Assembly (NCBI RefSeq): GCF_047663525.1
Contig: NC_092591.1
Coordinates: 46,229,501 to 46,293,500, forward strand
Direction: 5' to 3'
Length of the DNA: 64,000 nt
From: Anas platyrhynchos
Lineage: Eukaryota > Chordata > Aves > Anseriformes > Anatidae
The position numbers and the translations under genes were made by a program. This document shows, piece after piece, positions 10,901 to 19,900 of this stretch (within the stretch, counting starts at the first letter, position 1; the number at the start of each line of letters is the position of its first letter). A model generated the notes under the pieces. That model was not told where the DNA came from. It did no database searches and saw only the letters and a list, made by a program, of their open reading frames with translations.

Positions 10901-13602
10901 TTTTATGGAATTCAGAACCTGGCTCCGTGGCCTGCTCTGCAGCAGGCAGCCTGATTTCAAGCCCCACTTTGCTTCCCCTTTAACCCCAGCTTTACTGTTT
11001 CCAGTCCCGGATGCTTCCCAAAAGCAGCAAGGCCAGACCCTCAGCTGCTGTACTTTGTACCTAAATCTGAGGAGCCTTTCTGAACCACAGAGCAGAAAGC
11101 ATGGTCCATGGTCACTAATGCCCACAGTGACTGACCCAAGTATGTCTCTTCTGGTTATCCCTCCCATTTTGGCTCTTTTGGGGAATGGGCAGCTCCTGCT
11201 AGCAGCTCTGGGGACAGAGAGCAAGGGCCCCAGGGCTCCTAGCCTGACCAAAAGCTCGGCAGGCCCCCGTTGTTCTCACTGTCCTGAGGAAACACATACC
11301 TATGGAGTCTGGGATGCTCGACAGCCGATTCCCAGAAAGATCCAGTTGTGTGCAGCTGTGCAGATTTCCAACCTCTTCAGGGAGGGCTTCCAAAGCATTT
11401 TCTGACAGATCCAGGTCCTTCACCGCCGCCAGGTCCCCAATGCTCTGAGGTAAGCCCATCAGCTGATTTTTCATGGCGGAGAAGAAAGTCAGCTTGCTCA
11501 GGGAGCCGAAGTCCTCGGGGAGCGCCACCAGGCTGTTGTGGCTCACCGAGAGCACGCGGAGGCTGGGGAGGCGAGGGATGCAGCTGGGCAGGGTGGAGAG
11601 GCTATTGAAGCTGAGATCCAGGTGGGTGAGGCACCTCAGGCTCCCAACGTCTGGTGGCAAGCTTGTCAGGGAGCCATGCTGACACGAGCCGAACTCGTCC
11701 CTGGCATGGCCACCTAGTGCGGAGGGGAGTGGAGGAAGAGGTCAGCGTGCTGCAGGGACACCTCGCCAGCCCGTGTGACCCTCCTCAAGCCATGGTGCAG
11801 AGGCTCAGATGGTCACCACTCACAATGAGCAGTGCTGATTACAAAGTTTTCTAGGTTGTCTGCACTTAGGCTCAGTTTCCTGACCCGCGAGAGGGGTGTA
11901 AATGTGAAGACCCGCTGGGAAATCAAGAGATGCCCCAGTGAGCTCGCAGAGTCCTGCTAAACAAAGCCTCCCACTCTCCCTCCCCTCCACCACTTTTGGA
12001 CACCACACACCACTGCAGGGATGGAGGAGACCTCCTGACCCTCCGGCCTCTGCCCGTGCTGCTGGGGACCAACAGCCCCAAGGAATGAGACCTGCCCTGG
12101 AGAGACGGGAGCAGCTGTGGAAAAGCAGAGAAAATGTGGCAAGAAGCAGGTCATTCGGTATTGTGCAGGCTGGATGGCAGCGCAGAGAGAGAAGGGCACG
12201 GGTCCTGCCCCAGCTTGTGGCACCCGAAGTGGAGAAGGGTTGCACCCAGGAAAAAGAAGCTGAACACACAAAAGCAAATTTCCCGAACCCTCTGTTTCTT
12301 CCCCTTCCACTCAGGTCTGACGGTAAGCACATACAGCAGAGGGCACCAGACATTTGTCGTGCTGCGTAAGGGTAAAAAATGTAACCAAACAAACGGACAC
12401 CCTGCACTTCACACAGAAGGAAAGCTTAGCTGAACTATTCTATTGCACTTGAGGATGCTCGGAGGACGCATACAGCTCACAAAACAATTCTCCGAAAATG
12501 CATTGCCATTATCCTCACCTTAAGGAAGGGGGAAAGATAAGTGAGATTATCTGTACAAGATTTTATGGGTAGTCTGCGGCAGGCATAGAAATGACCCTCA
12601 TCCTTTAAAGTTTGCAGTTGAAAATTTCAGCTGTAAGCCCTGAATTTTGGCTACAAACTCACTCTTTTCTCTACCATGCTTTTCAAATGTTACCTCCTAA
12701 AGGTGAAATGATTCAGTCAGATATAGAAATTTATCATTCATATGGAGAGACTCCTACAGGAAAGAGATAAGGACGTCAGGGACTGAGATAAGAGCTAGAC
12801 ATGTAACTGTGATTACAGAGTGCCGAACGGCAGGCACTCTGGGTCGTGCCTTTGGTAAAATGTTGAGCAGAGGCTGCTCTGTCTGTGCTGAGCCCTGCTA
12901 AACCTCCGCTCCCTGACACAATGCAAGGATTAAGCTAAGACTGATTCAGAACAACCTGCAGCAAAGGCAGCTCATTATACTTCCAGAAATGAAAGGGGAG
13001 CTGAACATTTATCAAAAAGTCAAGCATCTTTCAATCCCCCTCTCCTTATATAACTTCTGCAAAAAATGCTCTTCTTCTAGAGGATGGATAAAGAAAATGT
13101 TGCAGCATCAGCCTCACCAAACCCAAAAATTGTTCCCCATGCAGCCGTAGGGAGAAAGGAAGGAAAGAGGAGTCTGGAAGGTAATTCCTGATGAAATCTC
13201 CATGCAGCTCGGAGCAAGGCTAAGAGCCACAGCCATCGCACAGGGCACTAGAACTAAAAAAGCCCCAGAGGCAGTTTGGGATGTGGAGAGAAGGCAAACC
13301 CAAAACCCGAGCCTAGGCGATGGGTGCAGGAACTCACCTTTGAGCACCAGGGACTTGAGGTGCTTCAGGCGAGGCAGGATGCCCAGTGCAGCACCCAGCA
13401 GGCGGTCGTTGGTGCTGAGCCGCAGGAACTCCACCTGCACCACCTCTGCCCGCCGCCCCTCGAAGAGCTGCAGCAGCCGGCGGCAGCCAGCGGGGTACAC
13501 GTCCAGATTCAGCCTGTTGTCCGCCAGGCAGCAGTCGGCGAGCGTAGGAGCCCCCGAAGCCCCCTCCCCGCGCTCGTCGCCGAGCCCCGGCAGCTCTGCC
13601 AT
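1743..13602 (-). CDS. PIDD1: PIDD1, p53-induced death domain protein 1 (15 coding exons)
   Basis: PIDD1 is the scaffold that joins RAIDD and caspase-2 into the PIDDosome and also acts in NF-kB signalling after DNA damage. The joined exons total 2,679 nt, or 892 residues plus stop (human about 910), and all junctions are in phase. Domains in order: leucine-rich repeats (about 60-290), two ZU5-type modules (about 310-580), a UPA-like region (about 600-740) and a C-terminal death domain (about 772-858). Both self-cleavage motifs are intact: HFS at 433-435 and 575-577. Their spacing of 142 residues equals that of human S446 and S588. The start is the first ATG in frame and has A at -3 and G at +4. 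The gene is head to head with RPLP2, as in human. Exon spans are listed separately. Confidence 0.97.
2650..2855 (-). CDS. PIDD1: PIDD1 coding exon 14 (death domain, N-terminal part)
   Basis: It encodes residues 746-813: a linker (PLNLGNAETGYLTQ), then the first helices of the death domain (NLLSIARRVGADWQTIG, YQQIERI). Acceptor ACACAG|AGGC, donor CACAG|GTAAGT. Confidence 0.96.
3911..4018 (-). CDS. PIDD1: PIDD1 coding exon 13
   Basis: It encodes residues 710-745 (VSFYRGAVPESIPEEA, LWLATLPIKLP), the last segment before the death domain. Acceptor GCCAAG|GTCT, donor TGCCT|GTGAGT. 36 codons in phase 0. Confidence 0.95.
4443..4561 (-). CDS. PIDD1: PIDD1 coding exon 12
   Basis: It encodes residues 670-709 (DRPDCVDGRLSFIFYSHLKN). 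Acceptor ACACAG|ATCG, donor GGCCAG|GTGAGC. Ends in phase 0. Confidence 0.96.
5301..5424 (-). CDS. PIDD1: PIDD1 coding exon 11
   Basis: It encodes residues 629-669, including the highly conserved RYRGPEPSDMVEMFEGE and FFAAFERG. Acceptor CCAG|GTTG, donor ATGG|GTATGG. 41 codons plus one base. Confidence 0.96.
6338..6488 (-). CDS. PIDD1: PIDD1 coding exon 10 (UPA region)
   Basis: It encodes residues 578-628 (YWLWYTTK, LQRKKDPEQVLLQCLPKHK). Acceptor GCCAG|GTAC. The donor is the poor AAG|GTCTGG. It is kept because it alone joins exon 11 in frame and matches the human exon limit. Confidence 0.92.
7002..7137 (-). CDS. PIDD1: PIDD1 coding exon 9 (second HFS cleavage motif)
   Basis: It encodes residues 533-578 (LDRSRLHLL, WDDITSQVVLELTHLYA), ending with the second self-cleavage motif VTHFSW (HFS 575-577). 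In the human protein, cleavage here makes the PIDD-CC fragment that activates caspase-2. Acceptor TTATTAG|GGTT, donor CCTG|GTAAGT. Confidence 0.95.
7526..7673 (-). CDS. PIDD1: PIDD1 coding exon 8 (ZU5 part 2)
   Basis: It encodes residues 484-532 with SPLLCLSQDS and IQLPLPFGVTG of the second ZU5 module. Acceptor ATCCAG|GTGC, donor ACAG|GTCAGT. The open frame runs on past the donor, but the human alignment stops at GVTG. Confidence 0.93.
8271..8450 (-). CDS. PIDD1: PIDD1 coding exon 7 (first HFS cleavage motif)
   Basis: It encodes residues 424-483. It carries the first self-cleavage motif HFSWFLVV (HFS 433-435) and the start of the second ZU5 module (KVTFPPGVTEE). Acceptor TTACAG|AAGC, donor CTCCAG|GTACGC. 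60 codons in phase 0. Confidence 0.96.
8738..8866 (-). CDS. PIDD1: PIDD1 coding exon 6
   Basis: It encodes residues 381-423, the centre of the first ZU5 module (REVVVRTFSGHSWSDL). Acceptor TGCTAG|GAGG, donor AAAG|GTAAGC. Exactly 43 codons in phase 0. Confidence 0.93.
9214..9415 (-). CDS. PIDD1: PIDD1 coding exon 5 (ZU5 part 1)
   Basis: It encodes residues 313-380, the start of the first ZU5 module (GCEVILACGIHFYFPPGA) and the conserved LELQPHGVTFQQ. Acceptor GGAAG|CTTT, donor CAGCAG|GTGAGG, ending in phase 0. Confidence 0.95.
9626..9680 (-). CDS. PIDD1: PIDD1 coding exon 4 (55-nt linker exon)
   Basis: This small exon encodes residues 295-312, a linker containing ELQRLFLASGED that corresponds to the human EMPRLFLTS segment between the LRRs and the first ZU5 module. 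Acceptor TGCAG|AGGG, donor ACAG|GTAAGC. Its length (2+51+2 nt) is needed to keep the frame between exons 3 and 5. Confidence 0.92.
10541..10744 (-). CDS. PIDD1: PIDD1 coding exon 3 (LRR)
   Basis: It encodes residues 227-294, the last leucine-rich repeats (LRQLHLHSNLL, LSRLDLRNNCL) and the LRGNPLGE segment that ends the LRR domain. Acceptor CTGCAG|GCAA, donor GCCG|GTAATT. Confidence 0.95.
11300..11713 (-). CDS. PIDD1: PIDD1 coding exon 2 (LRR)
   Basis: It encodes residues 89-226 with about five leucine-rich repeats (LTHLDLSFNSL, LRVLSVSHNSL, VKDLDLSENAL and others). The acceptor CACTAG|GTGG follows a pyrimidine-rich tract and the donor is ATAG|GTATGT. Phase 1 enters and phase 1 leaves. Confidence 0.96.
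13338..13602 (-). CDS. PIDD1: PIDD1 coding exon 1
   Basis: It encodes residues 1-88 plus one base: a short acidic N-terminus, then the conserved stretch VEFLRLSTNDR, ending LVLKG. The donor is AAAG|GTGAGT. The frame stays open upstream, but the next start-like codon there is GTG (13729-13731), so the ATG at 13600-13602 is preferred. Confidence 0.93.
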
Positions 13603-15700
13603 CTTCTGCGTCTCGTCCACAGGGGATGGACATGCTCCAGCTTGCCGTGCAGGCAGGCACCGGCGGCACCGCCAGGCAGCCGGGGCGAGGAAGAGGAGGG
13701 AGGACGGCTCTGAAAGGGAAGGCGAGTGCACGGTGAAGGCCTCCAGCCCCAGCGCAGGGGGGCTGGAAGCAGTTTATAACCACAGCAACGGGGCAGGAGG
13801 GATTACAGACGTGGTACTGAAGGCTCTGTGGGCAGCGGGGACAGAAATGCAGGTGACGGACACCGTGGGGGCTTCTCCCTCCCAGTGAAAGCCTCCGAGT
13901 TTCCCTAGCCAGCACCTGTAATTCCCATTATCTCCCAGAATAAACAGCAATAGGAGCGTTAAAAGACGTAAACATAGTGCCCATGCTTGATGCAGATTGC
14001 CTTAGCAGGGAGTCAGGAGCTTTACAGGCACAGGGCAAAAGCAGGGCAGGGAAAGCGAGCCAGCAGCAGCGCCCCACAGCCCGGGCCTGCACGTTGCTCG
14101 CAGGCTGCCACCAACCCTCAGCGAACCCGGTTGTGAAACTGGTTGCCAGTGGTTCGAAAACGGAGATGAAAACGGGCAAAGGGCAGTGGAGCAGACGTGG
14201 CAGGGCCGGAGAGAGGGGGCTGTAAAAGGCACGGCTGTGGCGGGGGCACTGCGCGGTGCAGCGGGACCGGGGCCCGCGTGGGGCTGCCTCCGCAGGGCTG
14301 CTCTCGCCAGCACCCTCCACTGCCAGGGAGACAGGGGGAAAGTATGCGGACAGAGGTTTCATGCTTAAGGAGCAGAGCTGTGCGATCTGAGCAGGTTAAT
14401 TGCTGCTCTGCCACCTTGGTGCCCTCATCCTTTGGGACTTTCAGAACGGGCACAGTGGGGATGAGCGCAGGCACTTCCTTTGTTTTTATACCAAGTTACC
14501 CACTTCTAAGTCTCCCATTAGCTGTTATTTCCACTTCCTTTGTCTTTTGCAACTCCTCCTGAGCTTGGTAATTGCAGTAGCTTAAGATGCAAACATCAGA
14601 TCTTTTTAAGCCCTGCCGCTGCTGAATAGGTGAATAAATGTTTTGTTTGAGTGAGGGATGCAGAGCTACAAAAACCTTTTAGCAGCTTTAACATCCGCGG
14701 GCAGCAGGAGCAAGCCAGAGTCCCTGAGGCACCCCAAACGTGTTCCTTTTTACCCTTCAAGGGTGGGACACGTTGGGACTGATGCTCCCCAGCACACCCG
14801 GCTCCATGAGGGAGCAAACACCTTATGGGCACATCAGGACATGAAGACAGAGCAAATGGAAATGACTGCTTTAGTAAAAAAGTAAGCAGTTCTTACTAAA
14901 AACAGGAGGCAACATATACACAGACCTCACAGCTCTCTGACAGACAGGTGTGAGCAAAAAGACAGCTTTGTAAAGCAGCTGATGGGGAAGAGACCCAAGG
15001 CCTCAGAGCCCACAAACGCAGCCCCACGTGTCCGCACGGGACAGGGGCAGGCGCACTGGTGCACGAGCACACAGACACATGCGTGTGCACACAACAGTGC
15101 ACGCACACCCGCTCGCCCCAGGCTATCCTCACCCACCCTGCCGCCAGCTCCGGCAGCCCCAGGACCCCACACCCCACACCCTGCAGGGCCCCGAGCCCCC
15201 CGGATCCCTCAGCCCAGGCGGAAGGCACTGCGTGTCCCGCTGAGCATGCCCGCACTCATCTCACCCCTGCCCCGTCCCTGGCACACAAAACCCGCGTCCC
15301 AAAAGCCCGGCCGCCCTTGTGTGGCTCGGCCAAGCCCGGCACGGCTCAGCTCGGCTCAGCACAGGCACTTCCTGCAAAGTTTGCTCAGCCGGGGCGGGCC
15401 GAGCCATGGGAGGTGCCGGATGCAGCGGGGCGAGGGGCAGGCGGCTCTGGGACAGAGCAGGAGGCTGGAGGCAGCCCAGCTCCGCAGCTGGGCCCACGTG
15501 GCTCCGCTCTGTGATAGAGCTGTGCCAAAATGCGAGCCCGCAGGGAAACCGCAGCTGGGCTTTGCGGTGCCTGTCCTGCTCTTCGTGTTGTGCGTGAGGA
15601 CAGCTGGCACCTCAGCGCTCTGGGGCAGCTCCCAGCGCTCGCTGCCGTAAAGCTGGGAGCCTGGCGGTGCCAGAACTACCAGAAGGAAGTGATAGCTCTC
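13603..15700. other. PIDD1 5' UTR and promoter-side interval
   Basis: This GC-rich stretch between the PIDD1 start codon and the repeat block must hold the PIDD1 5' UTR and promoter. No TATA box or clear transcription start is visible. CACGTG E-boxes occur near 15025 and 15495, and an ETS-like CACTTCCTG near 15366. The 15050-15120 stretch is CA-rich. Long open frames on both strands follow from GC content and are not credible genes. Confidence 0.5.
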
Positions 15701-15778
15701 CTCTAGTATCTTTATATCCTCTTTAGTATCTTTACATCCTCTTTAATAGCTTTATATCCTCTTTAATATGTGTACTGA
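15701..15778. repeat. Four imperfect 20-bp copies of CTCTTTAGTATCTTTATATC
   Basis: Four diverged copies start at about 15701, 15719, 15739 and 15759. The last runs straight into the CR1 fragment. CR1 elements have a similar TTTAATATCTTTAT stretch just before the homologous point, so the array probably grew from CR1 sequence itself. Confidence 0.75.
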
Positions 15779-16103
15779 TGACTTGGGTGAGGGGACTGAG
15801 TGCGCCCTTGGTAGGCTTGCAGACAATACATAGCTGGGGGTCAGTGTTGAATGCCAGAGGGCAGGAAGGCCCCGCAGAGGGACCTGGACAGGATTTGTTG
15901 ATGGGCAGAGGCCACTGGGATGAGGTTCAACATGGCCAAGTGCCAGGTCCTGCACTTTGGCCACAACCGCCCCATGCAGCGCTGCAGGCTTGGGGCAGAG
16001 TGGCTGCAAAGGTGTGCAGGGGAAAAGGATCTGGGGGTGCTGATGGATGTTCACCTGAACGTGAGCCAGCAGTGAGCCCAGGTGGCCAAGAGGACCATGT
16101 TTG
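15774..16103 (+). mobile_element. CR1 LINE fragment (3' half of ORF2)
   Basis: The sequence follows the CR1 ORF2 region closely. Recognisable pieces include GAGGGGACTGAGTGC, AGGAAGGCCCCGCAGAGGG, GATGAGGTTCAACATGGCC, CAAGTGCCAGGTCCTGCAC and GAGCCAGCAGTGAGCCCAGG. It lacks the reverse transcriptase upstream part and the CR1 3' tail and has stop codons and indels, so it is an inactive fragment. CR1 is the dominant avian retrotransposon. This copy sits about 320 bp upstream of the RPLP2 start, in the interval shared with PIDD1. Confidence 0.9.
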
Positions 16104-16114
16104 GGGACATGTCT
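16093..16114. promoter_or_regulatory. Candidate p53 response element
   Basis: There are two half-sites of the RRRCWWGYYY type. GACCATGTTT at 16093-16102 has one mismatch. GGACATGTCT at 16105-16114 is perfect. They are separated by 2 bp, giving 19 of 20 matches. The site straddles the downstream edge of the CR1 fragment, about 2.5 kb upstream of the PIDD1 start codon, and PIDD1 is a known p53 target in mammals. About one such site is expected by chance in 64 kb, so only its location makes it notable. Confidence 0.35.
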
Positions 16115-16116
16115 GT

Positions 16117-16152
16117 GGTGGCACTGGTGGCAGTGGTGGCAGTGGTGGCAGG
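16117..16152. repeat. Four copies of a 9-bp GGTGGCAGT repeat
   Basis: The units are 16117-16125, 16126-16134, 16135-16143 and 16144-16152 with one substitution in the first and last. They are followed by a run of twelve G at 16155-16166. The array separates the CR1 fragment from the RPLP2 promoter. Confidence 0.9.
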
Positions 16153-16185
16153 GCGGGGGGGGGGGGCTGTGTCTGTGTGTCTGTG

Positions 16186-16197
16186 TGCGCATGCGCA
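16186..16197. promoter_or_regulatory. NRF1-type palindrome TGCGCATGCGCA
   Basis: This is a perfect match to the NRF1 consensus YGCGCAYGCGCR, about 225 bp upstream of the RPLP2 start. NRF1 sites are common in CpG promoters of housekeeping genes. It could serve RPLP2, PIDD1 or both. Confidence 0.6.
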
Positions 16198-16280
16198 GGA
16201 GCGGCCGGGCGGCACGGGCCGTGTGAGCGCTGCCCCCCCCGCGCAGCCCACAGGCGCCTCAGAAGCAGCTCCAAGCGCTC

Positions 16281-16292
16281 TGCGCATGCGCT
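16281..16292. promoter_or_regulatory. Second NRF1-type site TGCGCATGCGCT
   Basis: Eleven of twelve positions match the NRF1 consensus. It lies 95 bp from the first site and about 130 bp upstream of the RPLP2 start. Confidence 0.5.
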
Positions 16293-16329
16293 CCCACCCC
16301 CTCCCTCGCCTCACCGCCCGCGCCCCTGG

Positions 16330-16435
16330 ATTGGCTCTTCCCCGCTTCCCTCCGGCCCTGGCCCAATGGCAGCGCGCCTTGTTGAGGGGTGACGGGAAGA
16401 AGGCGTCGCCGTGGGGCCGCTCTTTCCCTTTCTCC
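16330..16435 (+). promoter_or_regulatory. RPLP2: RPLP2 core promoter with CCAAT boxes and TOP tract
   Basis: An inverted CCAAT box (ATTGG, 16330-16334) and a direct one (16363-16367) precede the pyrimidine tract CTCTTTCCCTTTCTCC at 16420-16435. Such a 5' terminal oligopyrimidine tract marks the start of nearly all vertebrate ribosomal protein mRNAs and makes their translation depend on mTORC1. The first transcribed base is probably C16420 or C16422. There is no TATA box. Confidence 0.75.
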
Positions 16436-16482
16436 GCCCGGCTGCAGCGGCGAGCGCACGTCCCGGGCCCCGCTCCCGCAAA
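16420..16482 (+). other. RPLP2: RPLP2 non-coding exon 1
   Basis: It runs from the TOP tract to the donor GCAAA|GTGAGC at 16483. No ATG occurs in it. A non-coding first exon with the start codon in exon 2 agrees with the human gene structure as I recall it. Confidence 0.75.
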
Positions 16483-16570
16483 GTGAGCGCGGGGCCGCTC
16501 TGACCCCCCCCGACCCCCCCCCGGGCCGCGCGGCGATGGACGCGCCCGGCGGGGCCCGGCCGGCGGCCGC

Positions 16571-16740
16571 GGGGGGCTGGGGCGGGGCCTGGGCGAGCCC
16601 ACTCGGGGCGCGGGGGGGGGGGGTGGCGGCGGCGGCCATGTGCGCCTGGGCCTGCGGGACGGGAGCGGGGGGGGGGGGGGTGGAAGCGCGGCCGCGGCTC
16701 CGCTGCGGTTAAACGGAGGGGGGAGAGGGGGGCAGGGGGG
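16571..16740 (+). other. G-run cluster in RPLP2 intron 1
   Basis: Intron 1 (16483-16799) has uninterrupted runs of 12 G (16612-16623) and 14 G (16667-16680) among many shorter runs on the coding strand. They are capable of G-quadruplex or R-loop formation just downstream of the start. A YY1-like GGCGGCCATG lies near 16631. Confidence 0.6.
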
Positions 16741-16800
16741 TGAAATGGGGGCTGTGGGGCCTTTACACGAGCTCACCCGCTGAGCTGTGCGTCTTGCAGG

Positions 16801-16923
16801 ATGCGTTACGTCGCGGCCTACCTGCTCGCCGTCCTGGGCGGCAACGAGGCGCCCACGTCCAAGGACCTGAAGAAGATCCTGGACAGCGTCGGCATCGAGA
16901 CGGACGATGAGCGCCTCAACAAG
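16801..16923 (+). CDS. RPLP2: RPLP2 coding exon 2
   Basis: It encodes residues 1-41 (MRYVAAYLLA to DDERLNK). The exon begins at 16800, one base before ATG, after CTTGCAG. Donor AAG|GTGCTG. Confidence 0.97.
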
Positions 16924-19900
16924 GTGCTGCCTCCTCACGGCCCCGCAGCCGCTGCGTGACCGTGCCCTGCGTTACCCTCCTTGTTCCACTCAGCTCGGTG
17001 GGCTCTGGGGGCCCTGCCAGCCCCGGGGCGCTGTGATCAAACCTCGGGGCTGCTCCCTGGTCTCCAGCACCCTTCTGTTTCCCCTGCTCTCAGCCTGCTC
17101 TGCCTTTCTTTCAGGCTCTCGCAGATAATTACATACATGATTTCTTAAACACTGCTTAGCCAATCAGAGCTGTTTGTGCAACGCTTTTGTAGAAGCCGGG
17201 CTTTCTAGTTTAGCTTCTGTTGTCTGGAAGTACCTCTGTCAGTCATTGATGCCCTCTGACCGCTGAATCTAGTAATGTTCAGTGGGGTCACAGCTACAGA
17301 TAAGTATCTACTAAAGCTTGTTCTATTCTGACCTAAGCTCTAGCTTGCATTTAAGTGTTTAATTTTGGCTCTTGGTCAGAAAGTGAACACTCCTGAAGGC
17401 CTGATACACAGTAGTAAATTCTTACTTAGCATGCTGCAAGGAAGCATTTGTACCTTCACCAGGAAACATAGGTGTAAATTTTAACATGGACAATAGGGAT
17501 CTTCAATAATATGTAGGGAAACGAAATAATTTCTGGAATGATTAGGTTGGAAAGTAGCCTTTTTAAGAGGGTGTCCTACTGGGAATGTGTGTTGTGATGT
17601 AGCAGGCTTTCAGTCTGTGGGGAGTGAAGAAGAAATGGCCATGGGGATGGCTAGGGGAAGTCTGCCCCATACATCAGTGTGGTGTTTCTGGAGAGATGGA
17701 GGAAGAACAGTTACTTTCCCAGCTGGAAACTTTTTTTTTTTTTCCATTGGCCCAACCCAGTGATGAGTTGAATCAGCTGAGAGCATCCTTATACGATTTA
17801 GGACGTTGGCTTGAAGTTGTGGTGCTCCTGTGAAACATTAGGGCCTTTGGCCTTGGCATGCTTAGGTCTCTTTAATCTTCTTCTGTAAACTCGTTGGTTT
17901 CTCTGATATCCAGAAAGCATCTCTGAAATTTGTGCTGATCATGATTAATTTATTATGTTTGTGCTGACTGTATCTCTTGCGAATGCAAATCTACTGAAGT
18001 CTTAAAAGCACCTTGTAGATGAAACAAGTGTACAGGCACGGCATTTCGCAGGCAGTGTAATCAGGAGGGGAACATTGAAAACCTCCCAAAAGGCCTTTGA
18101 GCACTCTGCAGTGTTCAGCGCTGACCCCAACGCAGGAACTCACTAGGAGGCTCTGTGGCATACTCCTTTTTTTATTACAACTGGTTGCATGCTTTAGCAA
18201 CTTGTATTTTCGTGTGTTGCTTTCCTCATCCCTGCTTATACAACAGTGGTAGTAAATCTAGAGTTAGGACTCTGTGTCCTAAGGATACAATAACCAGCGT
18301 GGCTCTAACATTTAGTAATGCTAGGAACAGGACCCTGCGGTTGCTGGTTCAGTGCCCAGTGCCTCAGAGGCTCCCTGTGGACATTAAGCAAGAGATGCTA
18401 ACAGTCCCTCAGCGACTAACAGGCCGTTAGTGGGGTTTCCCAGCTGGCTCCACCACGTCTGTGTATCCTGCCTTTTGTAAGGCCCTTGGATTTGTTGTGA
18501 ATTTATCGGAACAGATTTCATGAAAAAGCTTTCACAGAAAGGTAGGAAAGATGTAGCTGGAGTTCTTGTTCCAGTGTCCTCTTCCTTCCCCTGAGAAATA
18601 AGGAATGTGGGAGCTGTGCGAGCAGCAGGATGGAGGCGTTGCGTGTTATGATTAATCACTGCTTGTTTGAGTGTAGCTCGTACTCAAGCTGTTTTGAAGC
18701 TATTAACATTTTAAATCTAATTTACAGGTTATTAGTGAGCTGAATGGAAAAAACATCGAGGATGTCATTGCTCAGGGTAAGTACAGTCCCTGAGTGTCAC
18801 AGATAATTGCCTCTGCTACTTCAGGAACTTGAGAGCACAGAACTGCCGCCAACTCCCCGATTATTCATCGGTTTCCTCATGCAGCTGAGGGCTTCCATGC
18901 TGGATCCCTGTTGAAATGGCTGGAATCCAGCAGGTCCATTCTAATGCCTCGCAGGTTGGTGCCAGTACCTGCTGGGTTTCGCTTGTGGACCACATCAAAC
19001 TGGAAGACTGAAATGTGTCTGAGCTTACTGGTGGTCTGCTCGTGACGTAGTTTTCTGGACATGCTGAATGAAGGAGGAGTTAGCTCTCCTTCCATACTCT
19101 TACAATATTTTTTTTTGCAGTTACCCACTTGTTACACACTAATTACGTAAAATAGGAAGAAGGGACTGTTAAATGTAATTAAGTGCCAATTGACTTTAAA
19201 GGCACAGTTACACCCTCAGTGATTAACACAAGCATCTCCAGCGTATCTCTGCTGGAGCTCCCTGTTCTAGCACTTCCTTTTCGTGAGGGCAGGACTCTGG
19301 GTGCTGATCTGTGCTCCTACCTCCTGGCTCTCACTGTGCTCCTACCTGCTGGCTCTCACTGAAGCTGGGGCTTACAACATTGCCTGACTGTGTCAGAGGG
19401 CTAAAATAATGCAGAGCTGAGGTAGCGCAAAGGTCTTGATAAAATTGCCTTCTATTTTTGCAAATGCTTAGGCACAAGGGAACTCTTGGGCATATGTTGG
19501 CTTAAAGGTTGCCAGCACTTTGCTTGGCGTTGCTGTTTTGAGCAGTAACAGGACATTTCTGTCCGTGTGGTCTGAAGACCTAAGAGAGCCATTATGCGTG
19601 TGCTTACAACACATTTAAGCTCTCTCTCTATGTAAGGGTTTTTCTTAAAATAAATTGTTTCCTAGAACATACTGACATGTATATGAAACATGTTTGTTTA
19701 CTTGGCAAGCTTATTAGAGCTTGAAGTAACAAGGAATTATTTAGAAATGGATTCCCAGAAATTGGAATACAGGCAAATGTACTGTGTACGTGACCCCTGA
19801 GTGCCAAGGGAGCCCTGGTATGTGACAAGCAGATGCCGGAGAGCTCGCTAATGTGCTGAAGACGAGCGTAAATCAGAAGCGAGTTTGCCACTCTCAGAGG

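Larger units (their letters stand above)
1981..13337 (-). other. PIDD1: PIDD1 introns, no nested genes recognised
   Basis: The fourteen introns run from about 210 bp (9416-9625) to 1,624 bp (11714-13337). Other introns above 500 bp are 1981-2649, 2856-3910, 4562-5300, 5425-6337, 6489-7001, 7674-8270, 9681-10540 and 10745-11299. I see no transposon, RNA gene or coding exon inside them. The open frames present are short and continue or shadow the exons. Confidence 0.7.

Noticed and set aside
13603-13731. N-terminal extension of PIDD1 upstream of 13602
   Set aside because: The frame is open, but the upstream start-like codon is GTG. The ATG at 13602 is the first ATG in frame and has a strong Kozak context.
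16051-16938. 295-residue minus-strand open frame over the RPLP2 promoter and exon 2
   Set aside because: It is antisense to RPLP2 and the CR1 fragment, is Pro/Arg-rich and has no family resemblance.
17540-17580. Antisense CR1 fragment suggested by ATTAGGTTGGAAAG
   Set aside because: The match is too short and does not continue into flanking CR1 sequence.
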